From Cryptomeria japonica (taxonomy: Eukaryota > Streptophyta > Pinopsida > Cupressales > Cupressaceae), in assembly GCF_030272615.1 (NCBI RefSeq), contig NC_081414.1, positions 48,226,501 through 48,290,500 of the forward strand: a DNA stretch of 64,000 nucleotides, written 5' to 3'. The translations under genes were made by a program, and so were the position numbers. Each line of letters begins with the position of its first letter. The first letter of the stretch is position 1. Below are positions 46,673 to 58,187 of the stretch, in pieces. A model generated the notes under the pieces. That model saw only the letters and a list, made by a program, of their open reading frames with translations, did not search any database and was not told the origin of the DNA.

Positions 46673-48114
46673 ACCATAGCAGGAACAATTCAAATTCTTT
46701 ATTGTCTTGCAACATTACAAGAGTACAATTACAAATTTTGTTTGCATATGGCCTTCAGCCGTCTTCACTCTATTTTGAGCTTCTCCCTCCAATTCACCAA
46801 TCACAAAATTGTCAGTTTTCTCCTCTTTATACTTTGGCATGTTGTAGTTCAGCCACTCAAGGAGAAGTTCAATAGCTTTCAACGACAGTTCAATTACATC
46901 TCGTCATATGTCACCATGTGATTGGTTATTCACTTGTTCTGCTCCCTTTCTTATCAAGGATTCTACAAGGTTCTCTCTCATTTTTGTTAGGTTTGAGCCC
47001 TTTGATGAGCACAAGAACTATTGTCAAAGGTTCCTTTGTCATTAGTAACTCTGACTTCTCATCGACGTTCAAGACTCCTTCAAACTTCTTCATCGGGGTT
47101 TTAGAGGTCTATGGGAACTCCTACTTTCTTCCTTTGTTGGGATCTTCTTCGACACAAACCCTTGCTTCTCAACCTCATCAAGGTTTCGACCCTTCGAGGT
47201 TTCGATTTTCAGTATGAACCCTTGCTTCTCAACTTCATCGAGGTTTTGTCAATCAGGGTTTCAGTCTTCAACATGAAACCTTGATTTGTAACCTAATTGG
47301 GGTTTCAAATCTCAGCTTCTTAGGGTTTTGAGCTTCTAAGCGAACACTTGATTGCGGATTTATCGAGGGTTCCAAAGGAATTTGGTACTCCTTGTTAGGG
47401 GTTTCGAATGAACTAGGAATTGCATAAAAAGTTGACTTTGAAAGAGCTAAGTCTATAGACTTGTTGAATTTTAGAGAGAATTCGAAACTTGTCAATGGTT
47501 CACAAAACTAGTGGTCATGCCCAAACATCCAATGCTTCATAACTTCACCAAGTTTTGACCAACTTCCACCAAATATGAAATACAAACACCCCTTTTGCTC
47601 CTCTACAAGGTGAAATCTTAACTCTGCAAGAAAAACCGAAGGATGAGTACTTGTCGGTGATAACAATAGGAAATAGAACTATCGGTGTTTCCACCAATTA
47701 CAAAAAGAACATGGACCTCCAAATAGTTCCTAACTAAGGCTCAACCTTCGATTAGCTATAACTTGGCCAATTTTACTCCAATTTCTACCAAATTTGAATA
47801 TTAGGTACCCATTAAACTCATTAACAAGATGAATTCCTACCGAAAATTCAATCAAAATTTGCTCCTACAACAACTCACCCAAACATCAACAAAAAAAGCC
47901 AAGGAAACTAGAACTGGAAACATAAAATGTTTTGGGGTGGGACAGGATTGCTCTAGAACCTAGATGCTCCTACATCACAAAATAAAGTTAGAGTGCATAG
48001 AAACTAAATTTAGAGAATGTATAGGTATATTTTTTATTAGCTTTAGACAAAAAATGAGTACAAAAAATATTTCATTGTGTTATATGATTATTGATCATCA
48101 TCATAGAAACTTAC
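46673..48114. other. Unassigned; degenerate short repeats
   Basis: No gene recognised. Around 47150-47330 there are several imperfect repeats of CTTGCTTCTCAACCTCATC and GAGGTTTCGA-type motifs. No TE terminus was found. Confidence 0.4.
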
Positions 48115-48201
48115 AAATTCATTAAATCTTTTACAAATTTCCTTTGATGCATGCCTCAAACCAAATGGTAAAGATTCATCCTCAAGCATATCATCAACCA
48201 T
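48115..48201 (-). CDS. Exon-like segment: ATG, 29 codons, then GTAAGT
   Basis: The frame encodes MVDDMLEDESLPFGLRHASK and then EICKRFNEF, and stops exactly at a consensus donor GTAAGT in phase 0. The look is that of a first coding exon, but no second exon was found downstream (46.7-48.1 kb). The protein is not recognised. The LTR element starting at 48231 is inserted 29 bp upstream of the ATG. It may be a gene fragment or chance. Confidence 0.3.
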
Positions 48202-48682
48202 TGTAGCCTACCTGAAGTTTGCAGTTCTAGTATTAGTGTAAATGAGGTTATTACCTATCTAGTTCTTAGTGGGAACTGTTGTGACCATTTCACACATCGC
48301 CCCATTGCAAATGGGGACCCCTGTTTTTTTTTCTTTTTGCTTTCTAGGGTTTGTTTTCTAGGTCTTTTAGGGTTTTGTCCGTTAGCCTTTGCATTTTGAG
48401 GGTCGCCAAGGGGATCACCTGGATAGCAGGTTTTGATTGAGTTAGGTCAAGTTGATAAGTGATGAAGTCTGAAAGTCCTGATCCTGAAAATTGGCTAAGT
48501 CTGGAATGTCCTGATCCTGAAATTTGACCAAGTCTGGAAACTGAAAAATCTCCAAAAACTAGATTTTGCAATATAACTCCTGGAGGTCTGAAACCACTCT
48601 CAAACATCCTGAAAGTATCACTTATACTTAAATGTTATATTCCATAAAAATTATCCTGACAGAGAGTTCAAAAAGTCAAATT

Positions 48683-50095
48683 TCGCTCCTGTCCTTCACT
48701 GAGGATCCAGAGCGAATTTCGCTCCTGTCCCTCACCAAGGGTCCAGGGCGAAAAAGCTTATTTGAGTCATTCCTGACCTTGTTTGGTCAAATTGGGACAT
48801 CAAAGGCACGGTGAAGGATGAAATGAACGTGATAAAGCATCCAGATTTGATTAAAGACAATGAAATGATGGAGTTTTTGCCTAGAAGGGTAATTTCGCTC
48901 CTGTCCCTCACTGAAGGACCAGAGCGATTTTCTTTATATACACCATCTTGTGACCTTTCTCGGACATGAGAATTTATTCATGGCGTGTAACAAGATGAAA
49001 TCTTCCCTAGCCAAGACATTTCATGGTGAAAAGTGAAGCATTTTGGCCTAGAAGACAAAATTCGCTCTTGTCCCTCACTGAAGGACCGAAGCTTGATTTT
49101 CAAATTTGCACTATTTTTGCAAGATCAAAATGATTTTATGATTTGAAGACATCAAGGAAAACATGATTTGTGCGTTGAATATAATTTGAGTGGTCCACAA
49201 ACAAGGAAATATACCAAGATGACAAAAGGCGCTCCTGTCCCTTGCTGAAGGTCCAGAGTGATTTTCTAAAAGTGCAACTTTCTTGCAAGGACAAAGCAAG
49301 TTTTGTGATTGAAATGAATGGAAGAAAGCGTGTTTTGCCCGTTGAAGATAATTTGGAAGGCTAACAAAGGACGGATAAGCTTGGATTTGCAAAATCGCTC
49401 CTGTCCCTCTCCAAGGGACCAGGGCAAAAAACCTAATATCCACCCTTTCTCTTCAAGTTTGGACAAATCTAAGCCTTGACATAAGTTTGAAATGAGGTTT
49501 AAAATGCCTTGAGGTGGAATTGAGATGCAAAGATTACAAATTTTGATGACAATGGGGAAAAGCGCTCCTGTCCCTCACTGAAGGACCAGGGCGATTTTTA
49601 CAAAACCAATAACTTCCCTCCAAGGTTACGCTAAGGCAAGATTGTGCAAGGATGAAAGGTCTTCTAAGGCATGGTGAACAAAGACTGGACTTTTAAATTT
49701 GATAATCCTAGCCTAAAATGCAAAGGTCGCTCCTGTCCTTCACTGGAGGACCAGGGCGAAAATCTTTGGAGAATCAATTTTGCCTTGCAAAAACGAATTA
49801 AGCATGCATAGAATGAATGAAAGGGATCATTGCTTACCCCACAACGAGAGTTGGCAATTTAAAGATGAAGGATTGAGGACAAAAGTAAAAAATCGCTCCT
49901 ATCCCTCTCCAAGGGTCCAGGGCAAAAAAGTCTTAAAGGCACCTTCCTCCTAGAGATCAAGTGAAATCAAACTCAAAGCTCCAATTAAAATGCCATTTAG
50001 ATGCCTAGATGAAGTTTTGGCAATTAAAAAATGAGGAATGCAAGGTCTAGATAAAAAATTGCTCCTGGCCTTCACCAAGGGTCCAGGGCGAAATT
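48683..50095 (+). repeat. Array of ten hairpin-like modules, about 166-bp period
   Basis: Each module reads like TCGCTCCTGTCCCTCACTGA plus AGGACCAGAGCGA, an imperfect palindrome. Starts are near 48683, 48719, 48895, 49062, 49229, 49395, 49562, 49727, 49893 and 50060. After the first close pair and one 176-bp step, spacing is 165-167 bp throughout. Sequence between modules is diverged but similar in style (AGATGAAA, GGCATTT, GATTTG), so this looks like an old tandem array whose hairpins stayed conserved. Confidence 0.85.
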
Positions 50096-50404
50096 GATGA
50101 TATCCTTCATTTTTTGCATTAATTGAATGTTGTCATTCCTTGAAATTCACCAAAATTTGCTAACTTTGGGGCATTTGAAATAATTAAAATTAAATTGGCA
50201 TTAATAAATTGATTTTAGGCCTTTAAAAATCAAACCTTTATTGTGAAGGCATTTAAAATTAATTTTTTAAATTAAAATTAAATGTGGAGCGCACAAGCCC
50301 TTATTTTTACTTATTTTGACAAATCGGCCGCCTTCTTAGTGGGATTTTATTTTATTTTAAAGCTTATTTGCTAGGTCGGCCTCAACAAGAATCAAGGTAA
50401 AGCG

Positions 50405-50420
50405 CTCTATATATTGGAGG
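50405..50420 (+). promoter_or_regulatory. Probable LTR TATA box
   Basis: GCTCTATATATTGG lies about 310 bp after the last hairpin module. It fits a U3/R boundary of the giant LTR. No transcription start evidence is available. Confidence 0.45.
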
Positions 50421-52850
50421 TGTTTTTTCACAATTCAAATCATTCAATCATCCTTTTAAGTGCGAATTTGGAGAGCTAATTGAAGGTGCGAAATCTAGCT
50501 GGAGTGGAGCGAATTTCTACTAAGTGTGGAGACTAAGAAGGGCGAAATTCATCTTGAAGGCTATTGGAGAGGCGAATTTCTTGCTAGATTGAAGGTGAAT
50601 TTCCAGATTTTGGAGAAGCTAGTGGAAGGTGAAGCTTTTTTGAAGGCTAAAGGAGGCGTAATTCATCCAAGGGAGGACTATAATATAAGCTTGTCCATCA
50701 AAATCCGGTCCTCTTCCTTCATTTTTCAAGGTTTTGTAGTTAAATACTCAAAGGAGGAGGTATGAAGAATCATTTTTGAAGTTCTTATTCAAGACTTATT
50801 GTGATCCCATTGCAATCTTGTAAAGTCTAAGTCTTGAAGATCCAAATTCCATTCATTATTAATTTGAAAATGTGTAATTCTTGATTTATCATGACTTTTT
50901 TCAAATTAATATCTTAAGTTTTACCTTTGAAAGGTCTTAAATTTCATGCTTTAAGGTTTGCTGCTCAAAAAACTAACTTTAATATTTTGTGTAGGCATCA
51001 AATGGAGATCCCGGAGTTGGAAAATCAAGCCAGATCAAGGACGGTCTCCTCCAAGAAGATCAAGCAAGGACAAGGGCGACCTCCTCCAGTCAAGCATCGA
51101 CAAGGACGGCCTTCTTCGGACTAACATCATCAAGGGCGACCTCTTCTAATCCAGCATTCCAAGGCGAGGTACATCATCATCCTGCAAATCAAGGACACAA
51201 GAAGTCAGAGCAAGGGTTCGTTGAAGAAGCAGATAGTTCCAGATGAATTAATTAAAGCTAGCTTCTCAACAACATCAAATCGAATATCTACCAAGTTACA
51301 AGTGTCAAATGAGGTGGCATCCCAGTCATCACTCCTCCAGTCAGTGTGGTCCACCTCAGCATGTCCAGATTCAATGTACCTAACTCATGGAAGGTGGCAC
51401 AAACTCCGATGTACCTACCCCAACTATTCATTGGTGGAATTTTCCAGAGAGGACATGTGTCCAAGCAATACAATTTTATCATTGGTCAAGCATTAAATGT
51501 TATGTAATGGTTGTAACAAACCCTAATTAGGGTTTTCATTATTGAATCTTGGCCATTGATCTCAAATTGATCTAAGCCATCGAATTGTATTGAGGGCACT
51601 ATCTAAGCCCCAATTCTTCATTTTGTAAAAGCAGTTAGAAGGAGTTAAAAAAGGAGAATAGAATAGAAGATAGAGAGTCAGTAGTTAGAATAGCGAATTA
51701 GTCTAGCAATTAGAGTAGAATAGGAGGACAAGGCAAGAAATTGTTGCCATTGATTGTAAACAAACTCCATTTTCATTGAAGTAATGGTGAAGTGTGTCGT
51801 TTCTTGCAATATGCATGGTTTCTTGTTGAATCTTCAATCCTAGATGGTAGATGATTAGATGAATGGAAGAAATGTGCTTGATTGATGGTGAAATTCGTAT
51901 ATCCATACTACTAGCAGTTTGTTGATTGCAAACCTGCCTTGCGTAGTCAACTGGAATCATTTAGCTTAAGCTTAACTTCAATTGTTGCTTCTTCATTGAT
52001 ATGCATCAACCTGATGGTGTCTATGCCTGCAGTGATGATTTGAACATCATAAAGCTTTCCTTCGAAGATCGCACTAACCTTGTGGAGATGGTCCCGGGAT
52101 GTCAAAACAAGACTTAGTTAGAATTTCATCAAAGATCATTCATTGCTCCTACATTCTTAGTATTAGGATTAGATCCTTTCCTCGCCCTCGTCTTTTTTCC
52201 TTTTTTTTTCAAATCTAAGGCAGTAAAATCCCGTGTTCTAGCAATATTCAAAGCAAATCAGAAGTTCAGTCATCAAGTGTAAGTCCCCTTGTGATTCCAG
52301 CAAATCACATCATACCACAGAGAGCTTATCCACACATAGAGATCCTACAACGAAGAACCTTGAAGTCACCCTGATTGATCCTTTCTCGCAATATCTTCAG
52401 CATTCAGAGGCTTTACTCAAGAGAGGATAAGGTACCCTTGGGTATTTTATTCTGTGTTTGATAGTGTACAAAATACACGTCAACAGGAACCTTTTCACAT
52501 CTTAAGTTTACTTTGGTTCTAAGTTAGTTGTCCTAGGTGACATTCTAGAAGTTCCTTAGGATGGGGACATGTCTCATTATTTACTTTTGGTCACATAACA
52601 TTTAATAATTGCATCATGCATTTAATGTTTGTATCAAGGGTAGTTGTCATCTTACCTAATCACTTTACATTTATAAGCAAGGCTTCTCACCTAAATTTTG
52701 TAATTTTGTATGTCTGTTATCATATTCAATCAATCTTGCATTGTTGAAGCAATCTTCCTTGTCATTCTCTCCTACGGAAGTTGTTTCAGTCTTTTAGGGA
52801 CCTTGGGGATGTTGTGGAGTCACCTAATTACTCCATCATGGTATTAGACC

Positions 52851-54540
52851 TTTAGATTTAAAGGCTCCTTCCTTCGAGAGTTGTATTTTGGCTTGAGTTG
52901 TTGTTGGGTGCAATTTGAGGCGAAAAGGGCATCACCATGGCATTCAAAAGGCCCAAAAACCTCTATTCCCACATAAGACAAGCCATTTCTAGGAAAAATT
53001 GTTTCTGAAGCAAAAACAAATTGCCTATAGAGGTCGTACCCCAAGCGTAAGGTACAGAAAAATTGATTTTTTGGTCATTTATTTTTACCTACGTTTTATT
53101 ATTTTTGGGCAAAAATTACTTCGAGCCTATCGGCCTATATGCACTTGTGTAGCTTCCTATCATCCTTTGTTTAGCTTTGGATGGACACATTGTTGGAGAG
53201 GTTTTATTGGTCAGGGTTTTTTATTTTCCTTGCACGATGCTCATTGTAAGGAGGTGGTTGAAGTTTTTTGACCAAGGGTTTATAAGACCTACGTACCTTA
53301 TTGACTAAAGGTTTCTTGCTTTGTGGATTGATTTGGAACATTGTATGTTGTCGATTGTGTCAAGGGTGTATCAATTAATTTGTAGGCTCACATGGGTTTG
53401 TTCGTGTACTCCCCTTGTCATGTTGATGTTTTCTTTATCAAGCTCGTATTTAACCTTGATAGAACACACTTAAGAGCTTTGTAGGTCCATGAGTATTTGG
53501 TAGAGGCATCACTTATTTGTTGCAGTCATCACATTTAGTTTGTCTACCTTTTTGCCTTTATTGGAGATTGGTGCTTCTACTGTGGGCAGGCCAGTGTATC
53601 GTGGAGGTTCTTTGTATATGGCCCTTTGACCCATCCTGGTCGATCGTTGACCTACTTATTGCTTGTCTCAAGGCATTTTTGGTGGCACTTATATTGTGAT
53701 TGGCCAACGACTATTGCTCCAAGTTCAGCATCCTTGTATTGGTTGGAAAGTCACTCAATGAGGCTGGCGTACTAGTTTTAAGTGATCTGTGCATCTTCCT
53801 TTTTGGTTGGTGCTTCTTGGTTTGCCAAGTGCATTTGTTGTAGGGATCACATTTTTTGGCAGTGGTTGGCTTTCCTTGTGTGGGTGCATTCTCTTCATAC
53901 CTACAATGTTGTGCGTTGTTTGTGGAAGCGCTTATCATTGATCGGTCAATGGTTTTGTAGGTGGATTTATCCCACATTGGGCTGGCAAGTGTGTTTTCAT
54001 TCTTAATATTTGGTGGCCTTCACATTGGATGATACCTACCAAAGGCACACAATAGTTTGGGCATTGCTTGTCTTCAAACCATGGTTGCATTGTGGTCGAG
54101 CCTTACATGGATGAACTTACCACCTAAGCAATGGGCCCTGGCCTGTTGCCTAGTTTTTTTCTGCCCTACACTGACCTGGTCATATGGGGGACCAAGACCC
54201 GACTTCAAGTTAGTCCATGTGCTTGTTTTTCGGCCTTGTTTGTCCCTGAAGGGTAATTTTTTTTTCTTTTGCTCGTAACTTGGGCAAACGAAGGCCATTT
54301 TTCCCAGACAAGATATCACCGAAAAGCTCGATTAGTCTACTTTCTAGTGGTGGCAAGAATTCTTCAATATTTTGCTGTTTGAGCAGTGTTTTTGTTGGTT
54401 GTAATCAAATATTCATTTTGGCTCCTAAGCTCGTAACTTTTTGCCACAATCTTTGATTTTTGTGATTCTTGTGGCATTGGATAGCTACTGAGGAGCTCGA
54501 CAAAGCCATCCATGCACTCTATCAAGATTTTGTCCAAAGT
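52851..54540 (+). other. Interior of the old LTR element; no coding motif
   Basis: Only short frames with many stops. No zinc knuckle, protease, integrase or RT motif was found. Confidence 0.5.
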
Positions 54541-54545
54541 ATTTG

Positions 54546-54856
54546 TGTTGACGGGAATAATCATTATGTTATGTTGGTATATTATGTTTATGTTGTCGTC
54601 GGTAATAAGGAGTTACGGTGGTAAGTTAGTTAGCCGACGGGTAGGTGGTTGGAGTCGCGACGGTTGTGTCGCACCCCTTCGGCTGTCATATATTGTACCA
54701 CCTCCGGGTGTTGGAGGACATGTGTTGTTAACGACGGATATAATATGAACATCCTTTGACATTAATGGAAAGCTTATTCTGGTACTTCTTTTATATTTGC
54801 AATGTACATTGCTGTTCAATTTCTGTATTCTTCCTGTTTACCCAGTGAGGTAAACA
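54546..54856 (+). repeat. Gypsy 5' LTR
   Basis: 311 bp from TGTTGACGGGAATAATC to GAGGTAAACA. It matches the minus-strand LTR at 26430-26744 along its length. Confidence 0.9.
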
Positions 54857-54858
54857 TT

Positions 54859-54871
54859 TGGCGCCGTTGCC
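54859..54871 (+). other. Primer-binding site, Gypsy type
   Basis: TGGCGCCGTTGCC starts two bases after the LTR. The same sequence serves as PBS (often assigned to tRNA-Asp) in several plant Gypsy lineages such as Athila. Confidence 0.8.
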
Positions 54872-55119
54872 TACACGAACTCAGGAACGGAAGACACGGA
54901 TGGCGCACAGACACAAGGGGCCTACCCGTTGGTGAAGTAAACCCGGAGAATCGACAACAGCAAATTTTACGAGAATTTCATGAGCGCCAGGATGACGGAC
55001 GTAGGGAAGACCGACGAAGGACAAATAATCCTTAAATTGTGAAAGGAGAGAAATAAAGAACACTGTTAGAAACAGAAGAATTATGTTGATTGTATACAAA
55101 AGAGTGAATTAATAAAGAC

Positions 55120-58100
55120 GTGTTGTGTTTTGATTTATGTGTTGAGAAACATGAAATTGTACCACAATTAATGCCCAATTTACTGAATAAAGACAGAAAT
55201 AAGAAATTAGAAACCGACGAGTGGGAGGCTGCGCAGAAGGCTTTGATTCTGGAACAACGTGTAGAACGTAGACGGAGGCTGAGGCAACTTGCCGAAGGAC
55301 GACCTGCCGAAGGGTTGCCCGAAGGGAACCAAGGTGTCACGGAAGGTGCAGAAGCCGAGGGGAATTTCTACGTGTCGCCAGACTACGGTAGAGCGAGAAG
55401 CCTTGAAGAGTTTCTGGAGGAAACTAGGTTACGGAGAGAACTAGTTGAAGAGACTCAAGATCGGTTCAAAAACTTATCTCTCACGCCACAAAGGGAGGAT
55501 CACCGAAGGGAGCCGGGCACGGGTGACGACGAAGTGCCACAAAGGGAGGATCACCGAAGGGAGCCTGGCACGGGTGACGACGAAGGGGAAGTTAACCGCA
55601 CGGTAGGTATAAGGCAGAACACTGTACCTTCGGTCACCACCACAGGAGACATCAGCGGCATCGGAGGAAGTAACCGCACGGTAGGTACAAGGCAGAACAC
55701 CGTACCTTTGGTCACCACCACAGGAGGCATCAGCGGCATCGGAGGGAGCAGCACCGGAGGGCAGACACAGCCACAACCACCTCCAAGTAGACGATTTCCA
55801 TCAATGGCGACCAAACAGAAGTTACCCAAATTCAACGGGGATAGCAAAGATGATCCCGCACGGCATTGCCGTACATGCGAAACCATCTGGACAGCCAACG
55901 GGGTGACTGACCAGGATGAATGGATGAAGCAGTTCCCCGCCACACTGAGAGGAGTGGCTATTGACTGGTACGCAGACTTGGATAAAACCAGTGTAACTAC
56001 GTGGGATGAATTGAAGAAGGCATTCGAGAAGGAATTCCGGCTTCTCCGGGATGATAACGAGATAGTTTCCGAAATCTACGGAACAAAGCAAGGAAAGAAG
56101 GAGACTGTACGGGCGTACGGGCGCCGACTAAAAGAGTTAGTCGGGAAAATGGAAAGCCAACCGGCCGATGGCTTGAAGAAGAGGTGGTTTGTCGAGGGTT
56201 TGAACCCTAAGCTACGACGGAAGATGAAAATTGTGCCTCCAACATCCTACGACGACGCATACAACCGGGCCATGGACCTGGAAAGTGAAAATAAGACGGC
56301 CAAAAAGAAGAAGAATAGATCTTCATCATCATCTGAAGATGATGACACATCAGAAGAAGAGAGTAGTAGTGACGAGAAGCCGAGGAAGAAAGTCACAGCC
56401 CTTCAAAAAGATATGGAAAGGATGTTAAAAGAATTTAAGACAATGAAGGGGACTACAAGTAAGGACGATGAACTATGGTGCACGGAGTGTAAGGAGAGCG
56501 GCCACACGAAAGGTGCCTGTCCCAAGAAGGCATTCTGCGACATCTGCCAGATTATGGGGCATTCTACGAAGGAATGTCCATACAATTTGAAGGCACGTAA
56601 CCAGCAAGTGCTCTTTGCGCAGGAGCAGCCATCCACATCGGAGGCAAACAATAATGCATCATCTGGAGGATACCGGGACAACAGACGCGGCGGTGGAAGG
56701 AATGGCAACAATACCAATAACGGAAGCCGTCTCCAGTATGACGCCAAGGGCCGGCCAATTATCCAATGTAGGGCCTGTAATCAGTGGGGGCACTTCGCCC
56801 GTGATTGCACGAAGGAAGCCACCCCTCAGCACCTCTGCCGTTGGTGTGGGCCAGGCGACCATGAGGACGCAAATTGCCCGCAGGCAGGGGTGAATCTCCT
56901 CAACATTGAGAAGGCTGAGAAGACTGGTGAGAAAGAAGTACTGGCGATCACCCGCGCCCAGACGAAAAAAGCCACTTATCCCGACCCCCGTACGGAGAAG
57001 GAGAGATTACAGGAGGCAAAGGCCAATATTGAACGTGAGATGACAACCGAACGACGGGACAACGAGGTGGCGAGTACATCATTCCGTACGGAAGTAGAAA
57101 ATAACATCATTGGGCAAATATTGCAGATGGAGGTGCCGATAAAGGTAAAAGACCTTCTAGACTCTATGCCACAATTGAGGACTGCCATCCTCACCAATGT
57201 GCAAAGCACCGCATCGTCGAGTGCACCACAGGTAGGGGTTCCCGCCACCGCTACGAAGAGTACACCACAGATGGAGGTTTCCATCAGCCCTTCGACTGAC
57301 CCGATGTTACTAGCCTTGAGCAGTGGTAGACACCCAGCTGTGGTAGAAATGGGTATCTGTGGGACCATTCTGAAGGACACCATTGTGGACGGTGGATCTG
57401 GGGTGAATGTACTACCAGAAGAAACATGGAAGCGGCTGGGGAAGCCCACCCTGTGGCCACCCACATTCAACCTGGTGGGAGCGGACCAACACGGCATTAA
57501 GCCACTCGGCCTGTTGATGGCCCAGCAAGTGACAATTGGTACGCAACCATTCTTGTTAGATTTCGTGGTCATTCCCTCGAAGAAGAAAGGCTATGACGCC
57601 ATCCTGGGGAGAGTGTGGTTGATCAACGCAAGGGTAAACCACAACTGGAAGAAAAATACACTTTCCATGGAGAAGGGAGGGCGAAAATATACCATTGACC
57701 TACACACCCAAAATGTCGGCGAAGAGCTCGCCTCTTCCGACTCGGAGGACTCTAATAAAGGGGAAGGGGGTCCTGATGAAAGTAAGGGCAAGAACGCGAT
57801 GGAGCCGAACAGTGAAGGGGTGCTAGAATTGGAGGGATGTTCTGAAGATGAGAGATGCTCACTTAACGGGCTCTTCCATTGGCAGATGGAAGATTACGAA
57901 ATGTTCCAAAGCTACAGGCTCGAAGTAGAGGAACCAGAGCAACCAACAGAGGTGTACCTGCCGGAATACAAAGAATATTGGAAGGGAGACGCCCCAAACC
58001 CTGGCGACGTAAATAATCCGAAGAGTGTCGGCACCGATTGGAACCCTGTGTGGAAGGCCGCAGCCTTCAAAATCTTTATTATCCTTCTTCTTCTTATGTA

Positions 58101-58185
58101 CGGGAAGGAGGTCGTGGTCCCTGTAGAATTTGTGGTTCCAGGTCTTTCAATGACCAGTGAAAATAGATTGGCCAGGCGACCATGA
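55120..58185 (+). CDS. Gypsy Gag-protease polyprotein, intact, with pol-end scrap
   Basis: 1021 codons without interruption. Residues 1-120 are charged and helical; an alternative start is Met18 (55171). Two in-frame tandem duplications (17 and 26 residues) lie at about 123-210. A Retrotrans_gag domain spans about 230-390 (WMKQFPATLRGVAIDWYADL). A basic/Ser-acid linker precedes four zinc knuckles: [42 protein letters not shown] and CRWCGPGDHEDANC. The aspartic protease block is TIVDGGSGVNVLPEE with Asp at 757, a D-G-G variant of D-T/S-G. After [20 protein letters not shown] the frame joins YGKEVVVPVEFVVPGL, which resembles the end of Gypsy integrase, then ends early. It would form particles that package RNA but cannot copy or integrate it alone. 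Confidence 0.88.
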   Translation: MLCFDLCVEKHEIVPQLMPNLLNKDRNKKLETDEWEAAQKALILEQRVERRRRLRQLAEGRPAEGLPEGNQGVTEGAEAEGNFYVSPDYGRARSLEEFLEETRLRRELVEETQDRFKNLSLTPQREDHRREPGTGDDEVPQREDHRREPGTGDDEGEVNRTVGIRQNTVPSVTTTGDISGIGGSNRTVGTRQNTVPLVTTTGGISGIGGSSTGGQTQPQPPPSRRFPSMATKQKLPKFNGDSKDDPARHCRTCETIWTANGVTDQDEWMKQFPATLRGVAIDWYADLDKTSVTTWDELKKAFEKEFRLLRDDNEIVSEIYGTKQGKKETVRAYGRRLKELVGKMESQPADGLKKRWFVEGLNPKLRRKMKIVPPTSYDDAYNRAMDLESENKTAKKKKNRSSSSSEDDDTSEEESSSDEKPRKKVTALQKDMERMLKEFKTMKGTTSKDDELWCTECKESGHTKGACPKKAFCDICQIMGHSTKECPYNLKARNQQVLFAQEQPSTSEANNNASSGGYRDNRRGGGRNGNNTNNGSRLQYDAKGRPIIQCRACNQWGHFARDCTKEATPQHLCRWCGPGDHEDANCPQAGVNLLNIEKAEKTGEKEVLAITRAQTKKATYPDPRTEKERLQEAKANIEREMTTERRDNEVASTSFRTEVENNIIGQILQMEVPIKVKDLLDSMPQLRTAILTNVQSTASSSAPQVGVPATATKSTPQMEVSISPSTDPMLLALSSGRHPAVVEMGICGTILKDTIVDGGSGVNVLPEETWKRLGKPTLWPPTFNLVGADQHGIKPLGLLMAQQVTIGTQPFLLDFVVIPSKKKGYDAILGRVWLINARVNHNWKKNTLSMEKGGRKYTIDLHTQNVGEELASSDSEDSNKGEGGPDESKGKNAMEPNSEGVLELEGCSEDERCSLNGLFHWQMEDYEMFQSYRLEVEEPEQPTEVYLPEYKEYWKGDAPNPGDVNNPKSVGTDWNPVWKAAAFKIFIILLLLMYGKEVVVPVEFVVPGLSMTSENRLARRP
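55486..55748 (+). repeat. In-frame tandem duplications in gag
   Basis: A 51-bp unit (ending about 55587) and then a 78-bp unit (55592-55748) each occur twice, nearly identical. Both keep the frame, so they add 17 and 26 residues. The other Gypsy copy lacks this part of gag, so it cannot be compared. Confidence 0.88.
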
Positions 58186-58187
58186 GG
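58170..58187 (+). repeat. 18-bp filler at the deletion junction
   Basis: GGCCAGGCGACCATGAGG is identical to 56849-56866 inside the gag zinc-knuckle region. It sits exactly between the pol-end scrap and the truncated 3' LTR, and it creates the premature end of the ORF. Confidence 0.85.

Larger units (their letters stand above)
48277..52485 (+). mobile_element. Giant 4.2-kb solo LTR
   Basis: Begins TGTTGTGACC and ends ACGTCAACA. The perfect target duplication GGAAC is at 48272-48276 and 52486-52490, and the surrounding LTR aligns across the site with 61063-61446. It is 4209 bp with no internal domain. It contains a phased hairpin array at 48683-50095, then a TATA-like CTATATATT at about 50409, then about 2 kb that would be R/U5. 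The plus orientation is inferred from the TATA position. Confidence 0.85.

Noticed and set aside
48683-50095. CRISPR-like regular repeat array
   Set aside because: Regular spacing with palindromic repeats, but the genome is a plant, the spacers are about 130 bp and related to each other, and the array lies inside an LTR.
55474-57572. Long antisense frames opposite the Gypsy ORF
   Set aside because: They are shadows of a GC-richer intact coding frame and have no motif of their own.
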